NCBI GenBank assembly: GCA_023213315.1
Contig: JAKCPI010002913.1
Coordinates: forward strand, 1-64,000
Direction: 5' to 3'
Length of the DNA stretch: 64,000 nt
From: Euborellia annulipes
Taxonomy: Eukaryota > Arthropoda > Insecta > Dermaptera > Anisolabididae
Shown: positions 21,346-33,499 of the stretch, in pieces
Numbering within the stretch: the stretch's first letter is position 1
How the letters are laid out: each line of letters begins with the position of its first letter
Program-made: the position numbers and the translations under genes
Notes under the pieces: generated by a model
Told to the model about the DNA's origin: nothing
Databases searched by the model: none
The model's input: the letters and a program-made list of their open reading frames with translations, nothing else

Positions 21346-22560
21346 TAAAAATAAGCAGTTGATATTAATATCACGAGTTAAATAACCTTGAAACTATTTA
21401 TTTCCTGTTTGAAAAAAAACTGAAAATTGAAATCCCTTCCTCCTTCCAAATATGCGGAAAAATGTGAATTTTTTTTATAGCATAGTCATTGATAAAAAAA
21501 AAAAAGACTTGGTGTGTCCCTAAGTTGATGAGAGAAGAGACCTTAGAGGAGGGTTCAGACTCCGCGTGTGTTATTTATATTTTTTAATTTTTTACGTGGC
21601 GCGTGCCTCTCTCTCTCTCTCATTCTAATAGTGAGAGGGTTTTTTTTTTTTTTTTAAGAGAAATGAATGACTTATAGGCAAATGCAGCCGGCTTAGGGGA
21701 AAAAAAAAACTCACTCGCGTGCTCAACTCCCCACACGCCCTGTCTATATAAAAGAAAAATCTTTTTAGGTCGACAATCAGGTAAAAAGTGGAATAAATTA
21801 ATAAATATATTCTAAATCGATGACAAGCTGGTTAAAAATGTTTTTGCATCTGTCCCATTTGGTTGTAGCCAACCATCGCAAACAGAAAAAAAAAAATTAA
21901 ATTCCATTCTTTAGCTGAGTTTTAGAATTTTTTTTTTCTTTGCCCACTGGTCCGTTTTTTTTTGACCCCTCATATTGAATAATAGGACTTTGGCCACGCG
22001 ATGGCTGCCGGCTGATGCTTAAAAAAATGTTGTATTGTAACATCAAAAATAAACTGCTGTCAACATCATAGAACCAACAAAATTTGAATTGCCCAAGTCT
22101 ATTTAAGAGATAACTCTTTTTAGAAAAATTTTTTTTTTCTTCTATTAAATTCCTCCCTCTGGGTGGAGATAACGAAAACTTTGTTTGGATACCTAAAAAA
22201 AAAAAGCAAAAATTTCTCTATTGGTTTTTACTTAATGATAAGCGCCATCGAACGGAAGTAAACGTTTTAAGAACCCCCTTCAAAAAAAGGTGGTTAGATA
22301 AAAACCTGTCTTTAAATGTTTGTTCGAAATATCTCAAAAATTCATCAAAATTGACATTTCATCAAAAAATATGTCGGCGCTAGTGCTTAGTCGGATATTC
22401 TTTTCGTTTTTTCTCTGTTCCTTGTCCCCTTAATGCATATCAATTACTTAAAAGCCAATATAGTTTATATGAAAATATAAAATTCCGCTGCGCATGTGCA
22501 AATAGTTAGATCACATCTATTTCTAATGTACTGAGGCGAGGCAAACTTTTCCTCTGAATA
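21346..22560. other. Unique sequence with a possible TATA/Inr promoter
   Basis: AT-rich DNA with a GC-richer patch at 21530-21760 (CGCGTGCCTCTCTC, CTCGCGTGCTC). Nothing else is recognisable up to the F-type block near 22560. Confidence 0.3.
21745..21781 (+). promoter_or_regulatory. TATA box with initiator-like TCAG at proper spacing
   Basis: TATATAAAAG at 21745-21754 fits the TATA consensus. AATCAGG lies about 32-34 bp downstream (A at 21779), near the expected start. CAG|GTAAAA at 21780 could also be read as a donor. Plus-strand promoter activity is inferred. Confidence 0.3.
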
Positions 22561-22639
22561 CAAACTCACAGAAATTTAATAAAAGAAATAAGGAGCCAGC
22601 CAGAAACAAATATATCATTTATTTAGACCCGGGATGGCA

Positions 22640-22745
22640 ACAAATTTAGAAATAACAAGGCCGCCTTCGGAGGGCTTTTCCACTTGCCAGGGGACTGAGC
22701 CCCTGGACCCCCTTGCCGCCTTGGGCGAGCAAATGCAAAATTTTA
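22640..22745 (+). repeat. F-type GC block
   Basis: GGCCGCCTTCGGAGGGC, then CCAGGGGACTGAGCCCC and TGGACCCCCTTGCCGCC. Related blocks lie at 15738-15798 plus 17578-17600, and reversed at 54610-54680. It contains short palindromes. Element type unknown. Confidence 0.45.
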
Positions 22746-22922
22746 AAGTTTTAAATTTCCCTCACTCGCTCCACTTCCTCTCACTCTGACCAATCAGCGA
22801 GGAAACAGGCGGATATATCGGAAGTGAGTGGCTAGCACTTTATATATAGTAATGATATTCCTGTCGGACATGCACCTAATTTTTTACTTTTTGTTTATGT
22901 AATCTTCTTTTAGTGATATGTA

Positions 22923-23150
22923 CAGTGAGGGCCACATATTAAGTCCCCACCTATGCAGTTTAGGCCTTATGATTATGTTCAATAGTGTAATATTTATAAT
23001 GACGAAAATGTAAAACTGTATTGGAAATTTTCTAGGTTTGAACCAGATGATTTAGTTTCCATTTCAAAATTTATAATTTATTTCAACAACAATGAAATAA
23101 TCACAAGCTCTAGAAAACGCATGGGTGGGACTTAATATTGTCCCTCACTG
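22923..23150. mobile_element. TM-1 MITE flanked by TA
   Basis: CAGTGAGGGCCACATATTAAG at the left and AATATTGTCCCTCACTG at the right, with TA on both sides. The left arm is more diverged than the right. Confidence 0.8.
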
Positions 23151-24570
23151 TACAATAAAATTAACATTTATGTTCATTTAAACTCCCCGGGGAGTGAACA
23201 TGGCTCCTCCCGGCGGGTAGGCCACCCCTCACTTGTTAGACTCTTTCGACTTTTCAGCCGATTCTTCTGGTCTTTTATGAGCAGCGAACTTAGTCTATTG
23301 CATTGGCGTCTCCTGACTTGAAAAAGGAAATCGTCTGACTCAAGAATGAAAATTTCAATATATTCATTATCTGTTCACAAGAATCGACCGAAACGTCGAT
23401 TCTAAATAAAGCAATTTTTTGTTTTAGGTCTTTTTCGGCTTCCTTTATTTCAATTGATTGATACAATTTTATAATAAATTTTCTCTTCATTTGATCATTG
23501 ATTGATCATAATATAAATTTAAGTTCAAATAAAAATATAACACTCGGTTTCTGTTTCAAGTTATTTATGGAATATGCATGGCTTCAAGCTAGCTTAAAAT
23601 TAGAACATGGTCTATTAGCCAAAACCTCCAAGTAAAAGCTCATAAATGACGTCATACCCAGGGGAGAACGGTGCGAAATAACCTGCCTGCATGCACAAAC
23701 ACACCGTGTGATTCGTCCTTTAAAGGATCCCTCTCTGACTCAACTTCCTGTAACTCTGGCCAATTAGCGAGAGAACAGGCACATACACACAAGGTCAGGG
23801 AGTCAGTGGCTAGTAGCTTTATATAGTAATGATAAAATATTTTTTAAAAATAAAAACAGTCATGTTTTGAGGCTATTTTTTTCTCTCCCTTCTGGACCAT
23901 TTTGCTCCTGTTTCGGTTAATTTCTTATCCATATCTATTTATTTCTTCCGATGTAATGAATAGTATTCCATTCATGGAGTATTCCCGACGCACTCCTTTG
24001 GTGTATTATTCTTATCTACTGACCAGTAGAGTAAAGTTGCTATTGATGTTTTTTCGATCATGATGACGATGATGATGATGATGATAATATGTGAAAGGAG
24101 AGAGAGAGAGGGGGAGTTCAGAGGGTTTTCAGAATTCTTGAAAAGGCAACTGTTGTCGTCCCTTTTTTCCCTCTGGCTCCCTTTTTTTCGCCTTTCGCCT
24201 TTTAGAAAAGGAAACTCTCAGACCCAGGGTCAATATCACCCCGATATTTCTCTCCCCCTCCCCCCCCCACCCGACTCTTTGCCGCCACAATTCAAGATAA
24301 TTGTCGTATTTTTTTTTCTAGAAAATTCCTCAAGCCAAAACCATCATCGTCCCCCTATTCAATAGTTCCCCCACTTGCTTATTTTTATTCTTAATATAAA
24401 GAAGAAAATTCCATAAAAATATATTAAAAGAACATTTTAAATTATTAGTGATAGGCTACTGAGAGAATTATTGCGAAAAAACTTTTTGGCAAAGGTGTAG
24501 AAATAAACAAAATTTGATTTTGTTTTTAAATTTATTAATCCTAATATTTCTCAGGGTTTTTATTTTTAGA
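23151..24570. other. Mixed sequence with one R-core remnant
   Basis: At 23384-23412, CGACCGAAACGTCGATT followed by CTAAATAAAG is a partial R-core on the plus strand. An ATG/GAT microsatellite is at 24058-24088 and GA- and C-runs at 24096-24275. The rest is AT-rich with no clear exon. Confidence 0.35.
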
Positions 24571-24576
24571 GGAAAC

Positions 24577-24700
24577 TCATAGAGACTTTGCAAACACTAC
24601 AATTACAGCCAAGGAGGCAAGGCATTTCAAAGTAAACGAGGTGAGATGTGTAAACTCTTGGTTGTAACTGTAGTGTTTGCAAAGTCTATAATAGTGTCCT
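24577..24700. mobile_element. MITE with GACTTTGCAAACACTAC ends
   Basis: Inverted ends AGACTTTGCAAACACTACA / TGTAGTGTTTGCAAAGTCT extend about 35 bp through TTACAGCCAAG / CTTGGTTGTAA. TA borders both sides, so it is probably Tc1/mariner-like. Confidence 0.65.
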
Positions 24701-24849
24701 TTGAATCTTATAATAAATTTCAGTTTTAGGTTTTTTTTTCTACATCTTTGTCGAAGTGACATTTTTCAAATTTTTTTTATCTGAGCTTCTGAGTTGATAC
24801 CTTCAAGTATATTTTAATATTATCGATGGTTGCCTGGAAATATACCACA

Positions 24850-25575
24850 CAACTGTTTCACTGTAGAGAGAAAGAATTGGTTTCATGTGAAAAATTCAAT
24901 GTCGAGATTTTGATGGTCAAAAAAGTGGGTCCCTCAAAATGGTCCGTGAACAAAATATCTCAAATACGAAAAGAGCTAGGTGGTCGAAATTTTGTATTTA
25001 AATTAGGCACCCCTCTGAAACATAACACGAAGCTTTTGAACAAAATCGGCCAAAAAGTACTAGTACTTTACTGATGCACTTTTTCAGTTTTTTTCAATTT
25101 TCTCAAAATTCGCTCCAACGATTTTGATTAAAATTCAAATATCAATTATTTTATAAATGCTCTTTAAAATATATATTCTCATTTTGCTCTCAAAATTGTG
25201 GGAAGCACACTTTACTCTTGTAGTATTTCAAAGGAAAAATAGGAGAAATGGTTACCACGGAAACAAAATATTAATATTTTTCCATTTTTATAAATTTTAC
25301 ATCTTTTGGTGACCCCCAGAAATCAGCGTGTAGAACGTCCCCCGGTAGCCATCGGTATTATAAATTTAATAATATGTAAAATTAAAACCCTAATGGCCTC
25401 TGCAGCCGAAAAGGGTGAATTAAAAAAAAAAAAAATTTTACATCTTGAATTTTAATCTATCAGCGAAAACTAAATATATACCGACACAAAAAACCTGATG
25501 TGATATGCACAGAACACAACTTACAATTACCAGAGAAAGTTGAATGCTTTGCGACCAGTCACACCAGATTTTTCT
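24850..25575 (+). mobile_element. HP element with nested SINE-2
   Basis: It starts at AGAGAGAAAGAATTGGTTTC with the first hairpin arm lost. It retains GTCGAGATTTTGATGG, AAAGTACTAGTACTTTACTG, TGGTTACCACGGAAAC and the right hairpin at 25485-25572. SINE-2 lies within. Confidence 0.8.
25312..25437 (+). mobile_element. SINE-2 copy, head truncated
   Basis: TTGGTGACCCCCAGAAATCAG, then CGTGTAGAACGTCCCCCGG and AGCCATCGGTA, with the tail CCCTAATGGCCTCTGCAGCC, GAAAAGGGTG and A-run. ACATCTT flanks resemble duplicated HP sequence (TTTTACATCTT appears on both sides), which supports insertion into HP. Confidence 0.65.
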
Positions 25576-26250
25576 ATTTACCAATAGGATAACAATAGAT
25601 ATTTTCTAAATTTTAGGTGATATTTATTCCTATTTAATTGAAAATATTTTATTTCTCTAACGACACTTTACCCCCCACCCCAAAGACCTAGAATTCAGAT
25701 CATCTTTCATTTCTGGTTTACGAATAACTAGAACCATTTATTTTTAATTTTTTTTTTTTCGTAAGTTGTTTGCTAAAAGATTGGGAGAAAAAAAAAATTT
25801 GAACAGTGATGTAATATGAGTGAGGCCCGAGGCTAAGGAAAGAAAGGAAGAAAGGTCGTTGAGCCTTTTGCTGGCTGGACCAGGGATGCTGCTGCTAAAA
25901 GGTGAATGCCCTCCTGGTTGAGAGAGGTCGGGGTCGAAGGAGAAAAAGGCCGCCCGGGCAAATTATTCCTTTCAGGGATGCCATAAGGGAAAAAAAAATT
26001 CAACAACGAGCACATCTTATAGAAAACAAAATGATTAAGTCCACACAAATAGAAATTTTTAATAAATTCATTCGTTTTTTAGGACTTTATATTAAATAGA
26101 TTAATACATTCCTGGGCCCCAGAATATTGCTTTTAAAGTTTTTAATTGTATTAAAACAAAAGCAATAAAATTAAAAGATAAACACACTACGAAGCAAATA
26201 GATTTGGTTTTGTTGTATCGGAATGAATCAGAGGAAACGGAAACGAGAAT
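25576..26250. other. Repeat-free sequence
   Basis: A GC-richer island at 25830-25980 (GAGGCCCGAGGC, GGCCGCCCGGGC) could be regulatory. Both strands have short ORFs without recognisable domains. No splice pair is convincing. Confidence 0.3.
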
Positions 26251-26261
26251 TGTTTTTTATT

Positions 26262-26878
26262 TTCTCTTATCTCTCTATTTGTTAATATATAGAGAAAAAT
26301 TCGATATCGAGATTTTGAAGGACGTTTTGAGGTCCCCTGAATCCAAAAAAGTGTTTTCGCGACATTGTCTGTCTGTGAACAAAATATCTCAAGAACAAAA
26401 AGAGCTAGGAAGTTGAAATTTTATATTTAAGTTAGGTACCCCCATGGGACGTGAAAATAAGCTTTTAATCAAAATCGGCCAAAGAGTACTAGTACTTTAC
26501 TGATGTAATTTTTCAGTTTTTTTCGATTTTCTCAAAATACGCTCTAACGATTTTGTTTCATAAATCAATTATTTTTTAGATGCTCTTTAAAATGTATATT
26601 CTCATTTTGTCATTGAAATCTTTTGAAGACCACTTTACTCTTGTACTTCGTAGGAAGATAGGAGAAATGGTTGCCATGGTAACAAAATTTAAATATTTTC
26701 ACATCGACCTACTTATAAATTTTACATCTTGAAAATCGAATGTACCGTACTGTCGGAGCCTAAATATATCTCGACACAAAAATCTGGTGTGACAAGCACA
26801 GTACACAACTATCTCTTGTCGAAGGGTAAGAGAAAGTTGTGTGCTGTGCGACTAGTCACACCAGATTTTTTTATTTTT
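26262..26878 (+). mobile_element. HP element, near full-length
   Basis: Left hairpin reduced to TTTCTCTTATC..TATAGAG. The body has ATTCGATATCGAGATTTTG and CAAAATATCTCAAGAAC, then GAGTACTAGTACTTTACTG, TGGTTGCCATGGTAACA and the complete right hairpin at 26784-26868. Confidence 0.85.
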
Positions 26879-27100
26879 GAAAGAATTTTTCCTTTTTCTG
26901 AATCTAATGTTGCGGGGCATATAAAGTTACCGGTATTTTTTAGGAGAACCAAAAGAAAAAAAATGTATTTATTTATTTTTAATTTGGGAGATTTAATTAT
27001 TTGATAATTATTATTAGTTGACTCTAATAAGGCGAGATAGAACTCAAAATTTTTAGTATTTAATAAATTGATGTTTTATGGCTGTGGAGATTTTCTCAGG

Positions 27101-27325
27101 ATTCGCAGTGACTTTGCAGCCAGGAGATTAAATAAAAAAATCTTTTATTTAATTTTTATTTGCTGACGTTTCGGTCGCCAATCACGTCCTTCATCAGGTC
27201 AGATCGTGTATAGTTGACAATATTTGCCCTGATGAAGGTCGTGATTGGCGACCGAAACGTCGGCAAATAAAAATGACAAAAGATTTTTTTTATTTATTCT
27301 CCTGGCTGCAAAGTCACTGCGAATT
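27101..27325. repeat. R-core palindrome, best preserved
   Basis: Outer arms ATTCGCAGTGACTTTGCAGC / GCTGCAAAGTCACTGCGAAT enclose an A/T-rich tract and two inverted cores. The right core reads CTGATGAAGGTCG, loop, CGACCGAAACGTCGGC, then AAATAAAAA. The left core is its inverse with one stem base changed. The GGTCG/CGACC stem is perfect on the right. Confidence 0.8.
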
Positions 27326-28190
27326 TGTAGTATTTATTTTGAGTCTCTATGTAGGAATTTAGGCCGAGTATTTTTACTGAACTCTTCGTAGGCCTAACCT
27401 ATAAGGATGCAAAATTTCATTTCGAAATAGGAATTTGTTCCAATAGCGTGTGACGGCCAGACGGATTCTCCGAAAATATATATAAAGATTTTTTTAATTT
27501 ATAGTTTTGTGGACTTAATCACTTTGGTGACTAAGATTACACATTATACATTATAAGAGCGTTAATTGGATGGCCACATCTATTGATAAAACGTTATCTT
27601 AATAATAATAAAAAAAAAAGGAGAGAGGGAGAATAAGGGCCTGTAAATTTTCACGTATTCAAACAAAATGGACAATAGATAGGGAGGCCAGGTAGATAGA
27701 AACCATCATCTACTGTGGTTACTGGGGGGATAAAAAAAAACCCCGAGAGAGTCGGTAAAAAAAAAGGAGGAAGTGAGAGAGATAATGAGGGGGTTGTGTT
27801 TGGCACAAGCCGCTCTTTAGATTGAGGGGGGGGGGGGGGTTCTCTCTCTCTCTTTGATCATGTCACGGTATAGAAAAAAAAATACACACTCTGCACTATA
27901 AAGTATCTAATTAAATAGAGAGAGAGAGAGGGAGATAATTTATAGCTATTAAAAATGCATATGTATTAGGGTATTAATTAAATCTAATAGTTATCAACCC
28001 GCCACAAAGTGTCTGACTTGAGTCTATAAAATAAATTTTAAATTTTTGTGAGATTTAATCAAATTATTTAGTAAATTTAATTAAAATAATTGCCCTTCGG
28101 CTCAGATCAAGCAAGCATTAGCTTCTAGAGGTCGAGGATTCGCATCCTGTCCCAAGCAAAAAAGAATTTCTCTCTCTGTTGAGATGGTCG
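27326..28190. other. AT-rich sequence with GA and CT tracts
   Basis: G-run and (CT)n at 27826-27855, (GA)n at 27917-27933. A weak tRNA-like B-box stretch (GGTCGAGGATTCGCATCC, 28129-28146) suggests a decayed SINE at about 28092-28160. Confidence 0.3.
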
Positions 28191-29095
28191 CACAGCTCTC
28201 AACATTCTCTTACCTTCGGTAATTGAAAGTTGTGTTCTATGCTTGTCACACCAGATTTTTTTGTGTCGACATATATTTAGTTTACGCCGATATTTTTTTT
28301 TTTTTTTATTTATTTGGCTTTCGGTCTATACCAAAACATTACATTCCAAACGTAGTAAATACAATATAAAACAATACAAAATACAATATAAATACGCCGA
28401 TATATTAAAATTTAAGGTTAAGAATAACGCTATCTCGTAGTTTATTTCTTGGACAGGTTTTACGGATGGTATGTATATAAAATCAAAAAATTTTTTAATA
28501 ATTTATTAGTTCTTGACATATGCATTACTGTTTCGGCCAAACTCAACAGCCATCTTCAGAACTGAAAAAATGTACATAGTATTAAACACTTAAAATTTTT
28601 TTAAATTCAAGATATAATAAAATTGGGAAAATATTTATATTTTGTTACAATGGCTCTTCTATCTTTCCTAAGAAGTACAAGAGAAAAATGTGCTTCAAAA
28701 GATTTCAAGAGCAAAATGAGAATATACATTATAAAGAGCAAAAAATAATTGATTTTCGAATTTTACTCAAAAAGTTGGAGCGAATTTTGAGATATTCGAA
28801 AAAACCTGAAAAAGTACATAAGTAAAATATTATTAACCTTTGACTCTTTTTGTTCAAAAGCTTTGTGTCACGTCCCAGGAGGTAACTTATTTAAATATAA
28901 AATTTCAATCTCCTGGTTCATTTCGTTATTGAGATATTTTGTTCACAGACAGACAGACCATGTCGCGAAAACCACTTTTTTCGAATCAGGGGACCTCAAA
29001 ACATGTATTTCCATCTAAAACTCGAAATCGAATTTTTGACATGAATCCAATACTTTCTCTCTATATATTAGCATATATAGGTAAGAGAAAGTAAA
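28190..29095 (-). mobile_element. HP element, interrupted
   Basis: A damaged right hairpin (28195-28262) precedes TGTCGACATATATTTAG. After an interruption at about 28290-28615, which includes an inverted R-core, the HP body resumes and ends in CTTTCTCTCTATATATTAGC and GGTAAGAGAAAGTAAAAA. Confidence 0.75.
28520..28572 (-). repeat. R-core motif inside HP
   Basis: On the minus strand: TTCTGAAGATGGCTG, then GTTTGGCCGAAACAG. GGC/GCC closes the stem. The GTC of the core is changed. No inverted partner recognised. Confidence 0.5.
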
Positions 29096-29827
29096 AATGG
29101 TCTCAAATGTTAAATTACGAATTATGAAAAAATAATCTTAATTTTTTTTTTTTTTGTAATTAATTTCCCAATATTTTTTGTTTGATTTTATTTTTAATAC
29201 CGGCGTAAGCGGGACTTTAACCTTTAGGAAACGTATTATACATTCTGAAATTTTCACAGTTAACTGTTGACCCACTAAAGCTAAATTTATAAATTATGAT
29301 CAGGATTATTGTTTGAGATACGTGCTAAATTTTTTTTGAATATATTGTTCTATATCAAAAATTTTGTATCTCTTTCTCTCTCTTTGCTCTTCCATGGAAT
29401 TGGATCATTTATCATTTTCTTTTTCTTCTCTATAATTATTATTAACATTAAAATATTTCCTTTCTCTCTTCTTTTATCATCAAAAATGATGAATGTTTTG
29501 TTTCTTCCCTTTTTCTTCATTCATCGGAAAATTTGCATGAAAATAAAATTAAGCTCTTTGGACTAGACTAGAGCTAATAATGATCTTTGTAATTATGTTA
29601 AAAAAATTTTCTATTTTGAGGAATTTAAATATTTTTTGGTATCATAAAAATATAACTTTAATTAATCATTGAAACTTATGACCTAGTGTTTTTATTTCTA
29701 TCGAATAAATAATAGCCTACTTATTCAAATATAAACTTTTTTTAAAGTCTTTCTCTTAAGCCACATAGACTTTAAACATTTCCCAAAATTATTTTAATTA
29801 CGTTTCCGCAAAGAATATTCCATATAT
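29096..29827. other. AT-rich sequence, nothing recognised
   Basis: Contains CT-rich tracts near 29368-29390 and 29462-29480. A plus-strand 85-codon ORF is T-run-derived and hydrophobic. No element ends or splice pairs are convincing. Confidence 0.3.
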
Positions 29828-30063
29828 GGACCCTGTTATGTAATGGTGTGTCAAAGACCAAAAAAATTCAAAAATGAGTTAAGCACGGAATATTGTTTCA
29901 AATGCTATAATTAATAGTATTTTTTTGAAATATGTCCTAAAAAAATTTATATTTAATGTTACGTGCACAATTGACAAAAAAATTATATATAATCAAAGAA
30001 AACAAAAAACAATGTTATTTCTCAAATCTCGATAGTGGGTTGACACACATTGAAACAGGGTCC
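29828..30063. mobile_element. MITE with GGACCCTGTTA ends, second copy
   Basis: Ends GGACCCTGTTATGTAATGG and ACATTGAAACAGGGTCC are flanked by ATAT repeats. The interior (AGCACGGAATATTGTTTC, AATTGACAAAAAAATTATA) matches 7649-7907 reversed. Confidence 0.75.
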
Positions 30064-30089
30064 ATATATGAAATATATAAAGAATTGTG

Positions 30090-30505
30090 ATCATGTCAAA
30101 AATTCGATGTCGAGATTTTGATGGATATACACGTTTTGAGGTCCAAAAAAGTCCCGCAAATTGGTATGTGTGTCTATGACCAAAATATCTCAGGAACGAA
30201 AAGAGCTAGGAGGTTGAAATTTTATATTTGATTTAGGCACCCCCCCCCCCCCCCCCCACTCGCTCCAACGATTTTGATTAAAATCCATAAATCGACAATT
30301 ATTTTGATGCTCTTTAAAAAGAATATCAGTGAAATTTTTCTTGAAAATTGTTTGAAGTAGGCCTACACTTTACTGATGTGGAAGCATTCATAGCTCAGCG
30401 CCATCTATGAAACGCGTGGTCAAGTTTCAAACTTAGGTGCTAAGGGCAACTAAATATATCTCAGCACAAAGCCTCTGGTGCGACCAGTCACACCAGATTT
30501 TTTGC
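30090..30505 (+). mobile_element. HP element, rearranged copy
   Basis: Has ATTCGATGTCGAGATTTTG and CAAAATATCTCAGGAACG, then a C-run replacing the middle, CTCGCTCCAACGATTTTGAT, and a collapsed right hairpin (CTCTGGTGCGACCAGTCACACC). Both hairpins are damaged. Confidence 0.7.
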
Positions 30506-30599
30506 TCTTGTTTTCCTTTCCTAATAGAAGATCCAAATCAAAGATTTACCCGATATACTGAATAACTGAAGGTCGATATTTGTGGAGTAGAGTTTATTT

Positions 30600-31110
30600 C
30601 ATCATATTCCTAATAATTAGTGGGAAGGACTGAAGATGGCAAAATAAAACTCCCGCCGAGACCTCCCTCTTAAAATTGTTTTTTTTCTTTTCTCCCCCCC
30701 CTTTTTCTCCCCCTCCCCCCCCCCCCATTCCTAATAATTAATTATTAATAATGAAAAATTTGAAAGTTTTTAATAAAAACCCTTTTTTACTTTTAATATA
30801 ATAACATTAATTTTTTCGAACGAAGTTCTTTAACGAACCTTACGCAGGGTGAATTGGGAGTAAATGTAACGTAACAAAAATGCGTTCCTAACAAAAATAC
30901 GTTCTCAGCGCCCGACCGACGGCGGAGGAAGGCGAGATTAGCCGAACCCTTGGCGAGGCCACGCCCATCTTCTCCTTCTCTTTATTTCCTTCTATCTACC
31001 GTAGACGGGAAATTGCTCGCCAGCAGGCGCAGCTCCCTGGCTTTCCGTCAATTAAAAAATATTCAATTTAAAGAAAAGGCGTGAGGAACTTCGTTCCTGC
31101 GGGGGTCCCA
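30600..31110. other. Mixed block: decayed R-core, homopolymers, GC-rich patch
   Basis: CTGAAGATGGCAAAATAAAAC..GCCGAGAC at 30630-30660, in two parts, resembles an R-core. C/T-runs at 30680-30728. GC-rich 30900-31040 (GCGCCCGACCGACGGCGG, GGCCACGCCC) could be a promoter. Inverted GAACGAAGTTCTTTAACGAA / GAGGAACTTCGTTC flanks it, so it may be element cargo. Confidence 0.35.
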
Positions 31111-31410
31111 CGACCCCACACGTTTGCTTTTTTTTTACTTTCTCTTATTTGTTTTTGTAAATTGTAATCACTAAATTTAAAAGTGTGCAAGTATGAAATA
31201 TAAAAGCTAAATTTTAAACTAATTGGACAGACTTTTATTTTGTCGAAGTCGTAAGGGAAGAGTCGTAAGAGAAAGCCTCCGAAAAGAAAAAAAAAATCAC
31301 TCGGGGCACTAATAAAGTATTAATACTTACTGGTATCGATACTTTCCTTTCGATACGATACCAAGTACAAGTATCGATACTTTTTTTTCGATACCACATC
31401 CCTACTCGGG

Positions 31411-33060
31411 GCCAGGCGGGCGTGATCCTATATGACGGTAAGTAAATTTTTATTAAAATTAGCAAGTTTTCAGGGAGAATTCACCCTCCCTTCCCATTAT
31501 TATTCTAAAAGAGGTGGCGGTAAGCCAATTTGATCGAGATATATGCCAAAATAAGGAAAATTTTGAAGAAATACAAGGACCACATTAACCATTAAAAATA
31601 TATATTTTTACTTACTTTTTTGGGTTTTTTCTTTCTCCATTGTAATTTAGATGACAAAAACCTTGCGTCTGACCTATTCTGATTGAGATAAGTAAAGAAA
31701 TTTATTAAATGGAGTTGAAAATATAAAAAATAATTTTATCGAAAATTGTTTATTTAATATTTTTTTAATATTGAACGATAAAGGAGCTAACTTCATGTTG
31801 TATTAAAAGTTAAAGTATTCACTGACTTTTTTTTTTAGTAAAAAGGCTCGAGTTTTTTTTAATAAACAATGATAAAGGGGCTAACTTCAGATGATAATTG
31901 AAAAAAAAAAAACAAAGAATAATTTTTTCGGTTAATCTTCAGAATAAAGTGGCAAGCCTTCGCACTGGCTGACTAGTTTACACTTTTGACCACTTTTGAC
32001 ATTAGCTCAACATTCATGAATCTTTCGTTTTTTTTTCATTTAGGCATGCTATTTGTTTTGTCACTAAGGCCGAGAATTCCCTAGTTTTTTTAAATTTTCT
32101 TTAATCGAAGGAAACCGAACTGCAACCGAAGGACCGAAACAATTAGGTCGTGTCCCCTGAAGTTGTTTTGTCACTAGTGTCGACTTCGGTTCGGTTTCGG
32201 ATCGGTTCGGCTCGTCTCAGTTCGGTTCGAAACCATCCAGTTAGAAGCTATTCGGTAGCCCTTAAAAATAAATTTTCGGACCCTTCGGGCCCGAAAATTT
32301 ATTTTTAAAAGCTACCGAATCGCTTCTAACTGGATGGTTTTGAACCGAACTGAGCCGAGCCGAACCAAACCGAACCGAACCGAAGCCGAGAATTCCCTAG
32401 TTGTTTTGAATTTTTTTTCTAAAAATAAAATAACCGAACTTAAAACCGAAAGTCTCGAGCCGCCTCCGGCGGCTCTCGGACAAGGGATCCCTGCAACTTC
32501 TTTAATATATTCTGGATGGATATTTTTTATTTAAATTTAAATATAAGAACCAAAAGACACGGGTCTCCATCGGTGGCCCGCGGACCCAAAGATGTTCTTA
32601 ATAAGTGTAGCAAACTCGAGCCTTTTTACTAAAAAAAAAAAAAAAGTCAGTGAATACTTTAACTTTTAATACAACATGAAGTTAGCTCCTTTATCGTTCA
32701 ATATTAAAAAATATTAAATAAACAATTTTCGATAAAATTATTTTTTATATTTTCAACTCTATTTAATAAATTTCTTTACTTATCTGAATCAGAATAGGTC
32801 AGACGCAAGGTTTTTGTCATCTAAATTACAATGGAGAAAGAAAAAACCCAAAAAGTAAGTAAAAATATATATTTTTAATGGTTAATGTGGTCCTTGTATT
32901 TCTTCAAAATTTTCCTTATTTTGGCATATATCTCGATCAAATAGGCTTACCGCCACCTCTTTTAGAATAATAAAGGGAAGGGAGGGTGAATTCTCCCTGA
33001 AAACTTCCTAATTTTAATAAAAAATTTACTTACCGTCATATAGGATTTAGCCGCCAGGCG
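31411..33060. mobile_element. Giant 1.65-kb foldback (inverted repeat)
   Basis: Left arm (about 31411-31860) and right arm (about 32611-33060) are highly similar reverse complements over about 450 bp. A second palindrome is at 32170-32390, made of CGGTTCGG/CCGAACCG repeats, CCATCCAGTTAGAAGC and AAAAATAAATTTTCGG around GGACCCTTCGGGCCC. The arms contain splice-like motifs (AAAAA|GTAAGT near 32851-32860). I recognise no coding domain. It could be a foldback DNA transposon or a snap-back duplication. Confidence 0.8.
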
Positions 33061-33344
33061 CTCGCACACTGCTAACCATCCTGTTCTTCTGGTGCTGCTC
33101 ATTACTCTGAGGACAGTGCCATATATCGCCCTAATATTCCAGGGTGCGTTTTGTTCGACGTCAGGAGCCTAAGGTGCCCAAAAAGATATTAAAAAAAAAA
33201 ACAAAAAATACTCATACTTAAAAAAATACTCCATTCCTACTGGCCCTGATACATTCCTTTCGATACGATCCCAAGTGTAATTATCGATTCTTTTATTTAG
33301 AAATCACACCTCTAAACATGAAGTAATAGAGTTTTAAACAACAG

Positions 33345-33425
33345 AATTTAAAAGAAAAAATCTGGTGTGACAAGCACAGAACACAACTTTCGATTACCGA
33401 AGGTAAGAGAAAGTTGTGTGCTGTT
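33345..33425 (+). mobile_element. HP right-hairpin fragment
   Basis: TCTGGTGTGACAAGCACAG, CACAACTTTCGATTACCG, AAGGTAAGAGAAAGTTGTG; the final arm is missing. Confidence 0.6.
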
Positions 33426-33499
33426 AACTCTACTAAATTCAACGGTTACAACAATTTCTGAGGCGAATTAAAAAAAGTTTCACTTCACTTCAATAAAAA

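Noticed and set aside
27228..27272. A canonical, surely active hammerhead ribozyme
   Set aside because: One extra base sits between CTGATGA and the stem, and GAAAC is followed directly by GTC with no stem III loop. Only a hammerhead-like or degenerate/dimeric form can be claimed.
32334..32534. Repeated N-R-T-E/P protein motif as a real low-complexity protein
   Set aside because: It is a translation of the CCGAACCGAA repeats in the centre of the giant foldback.
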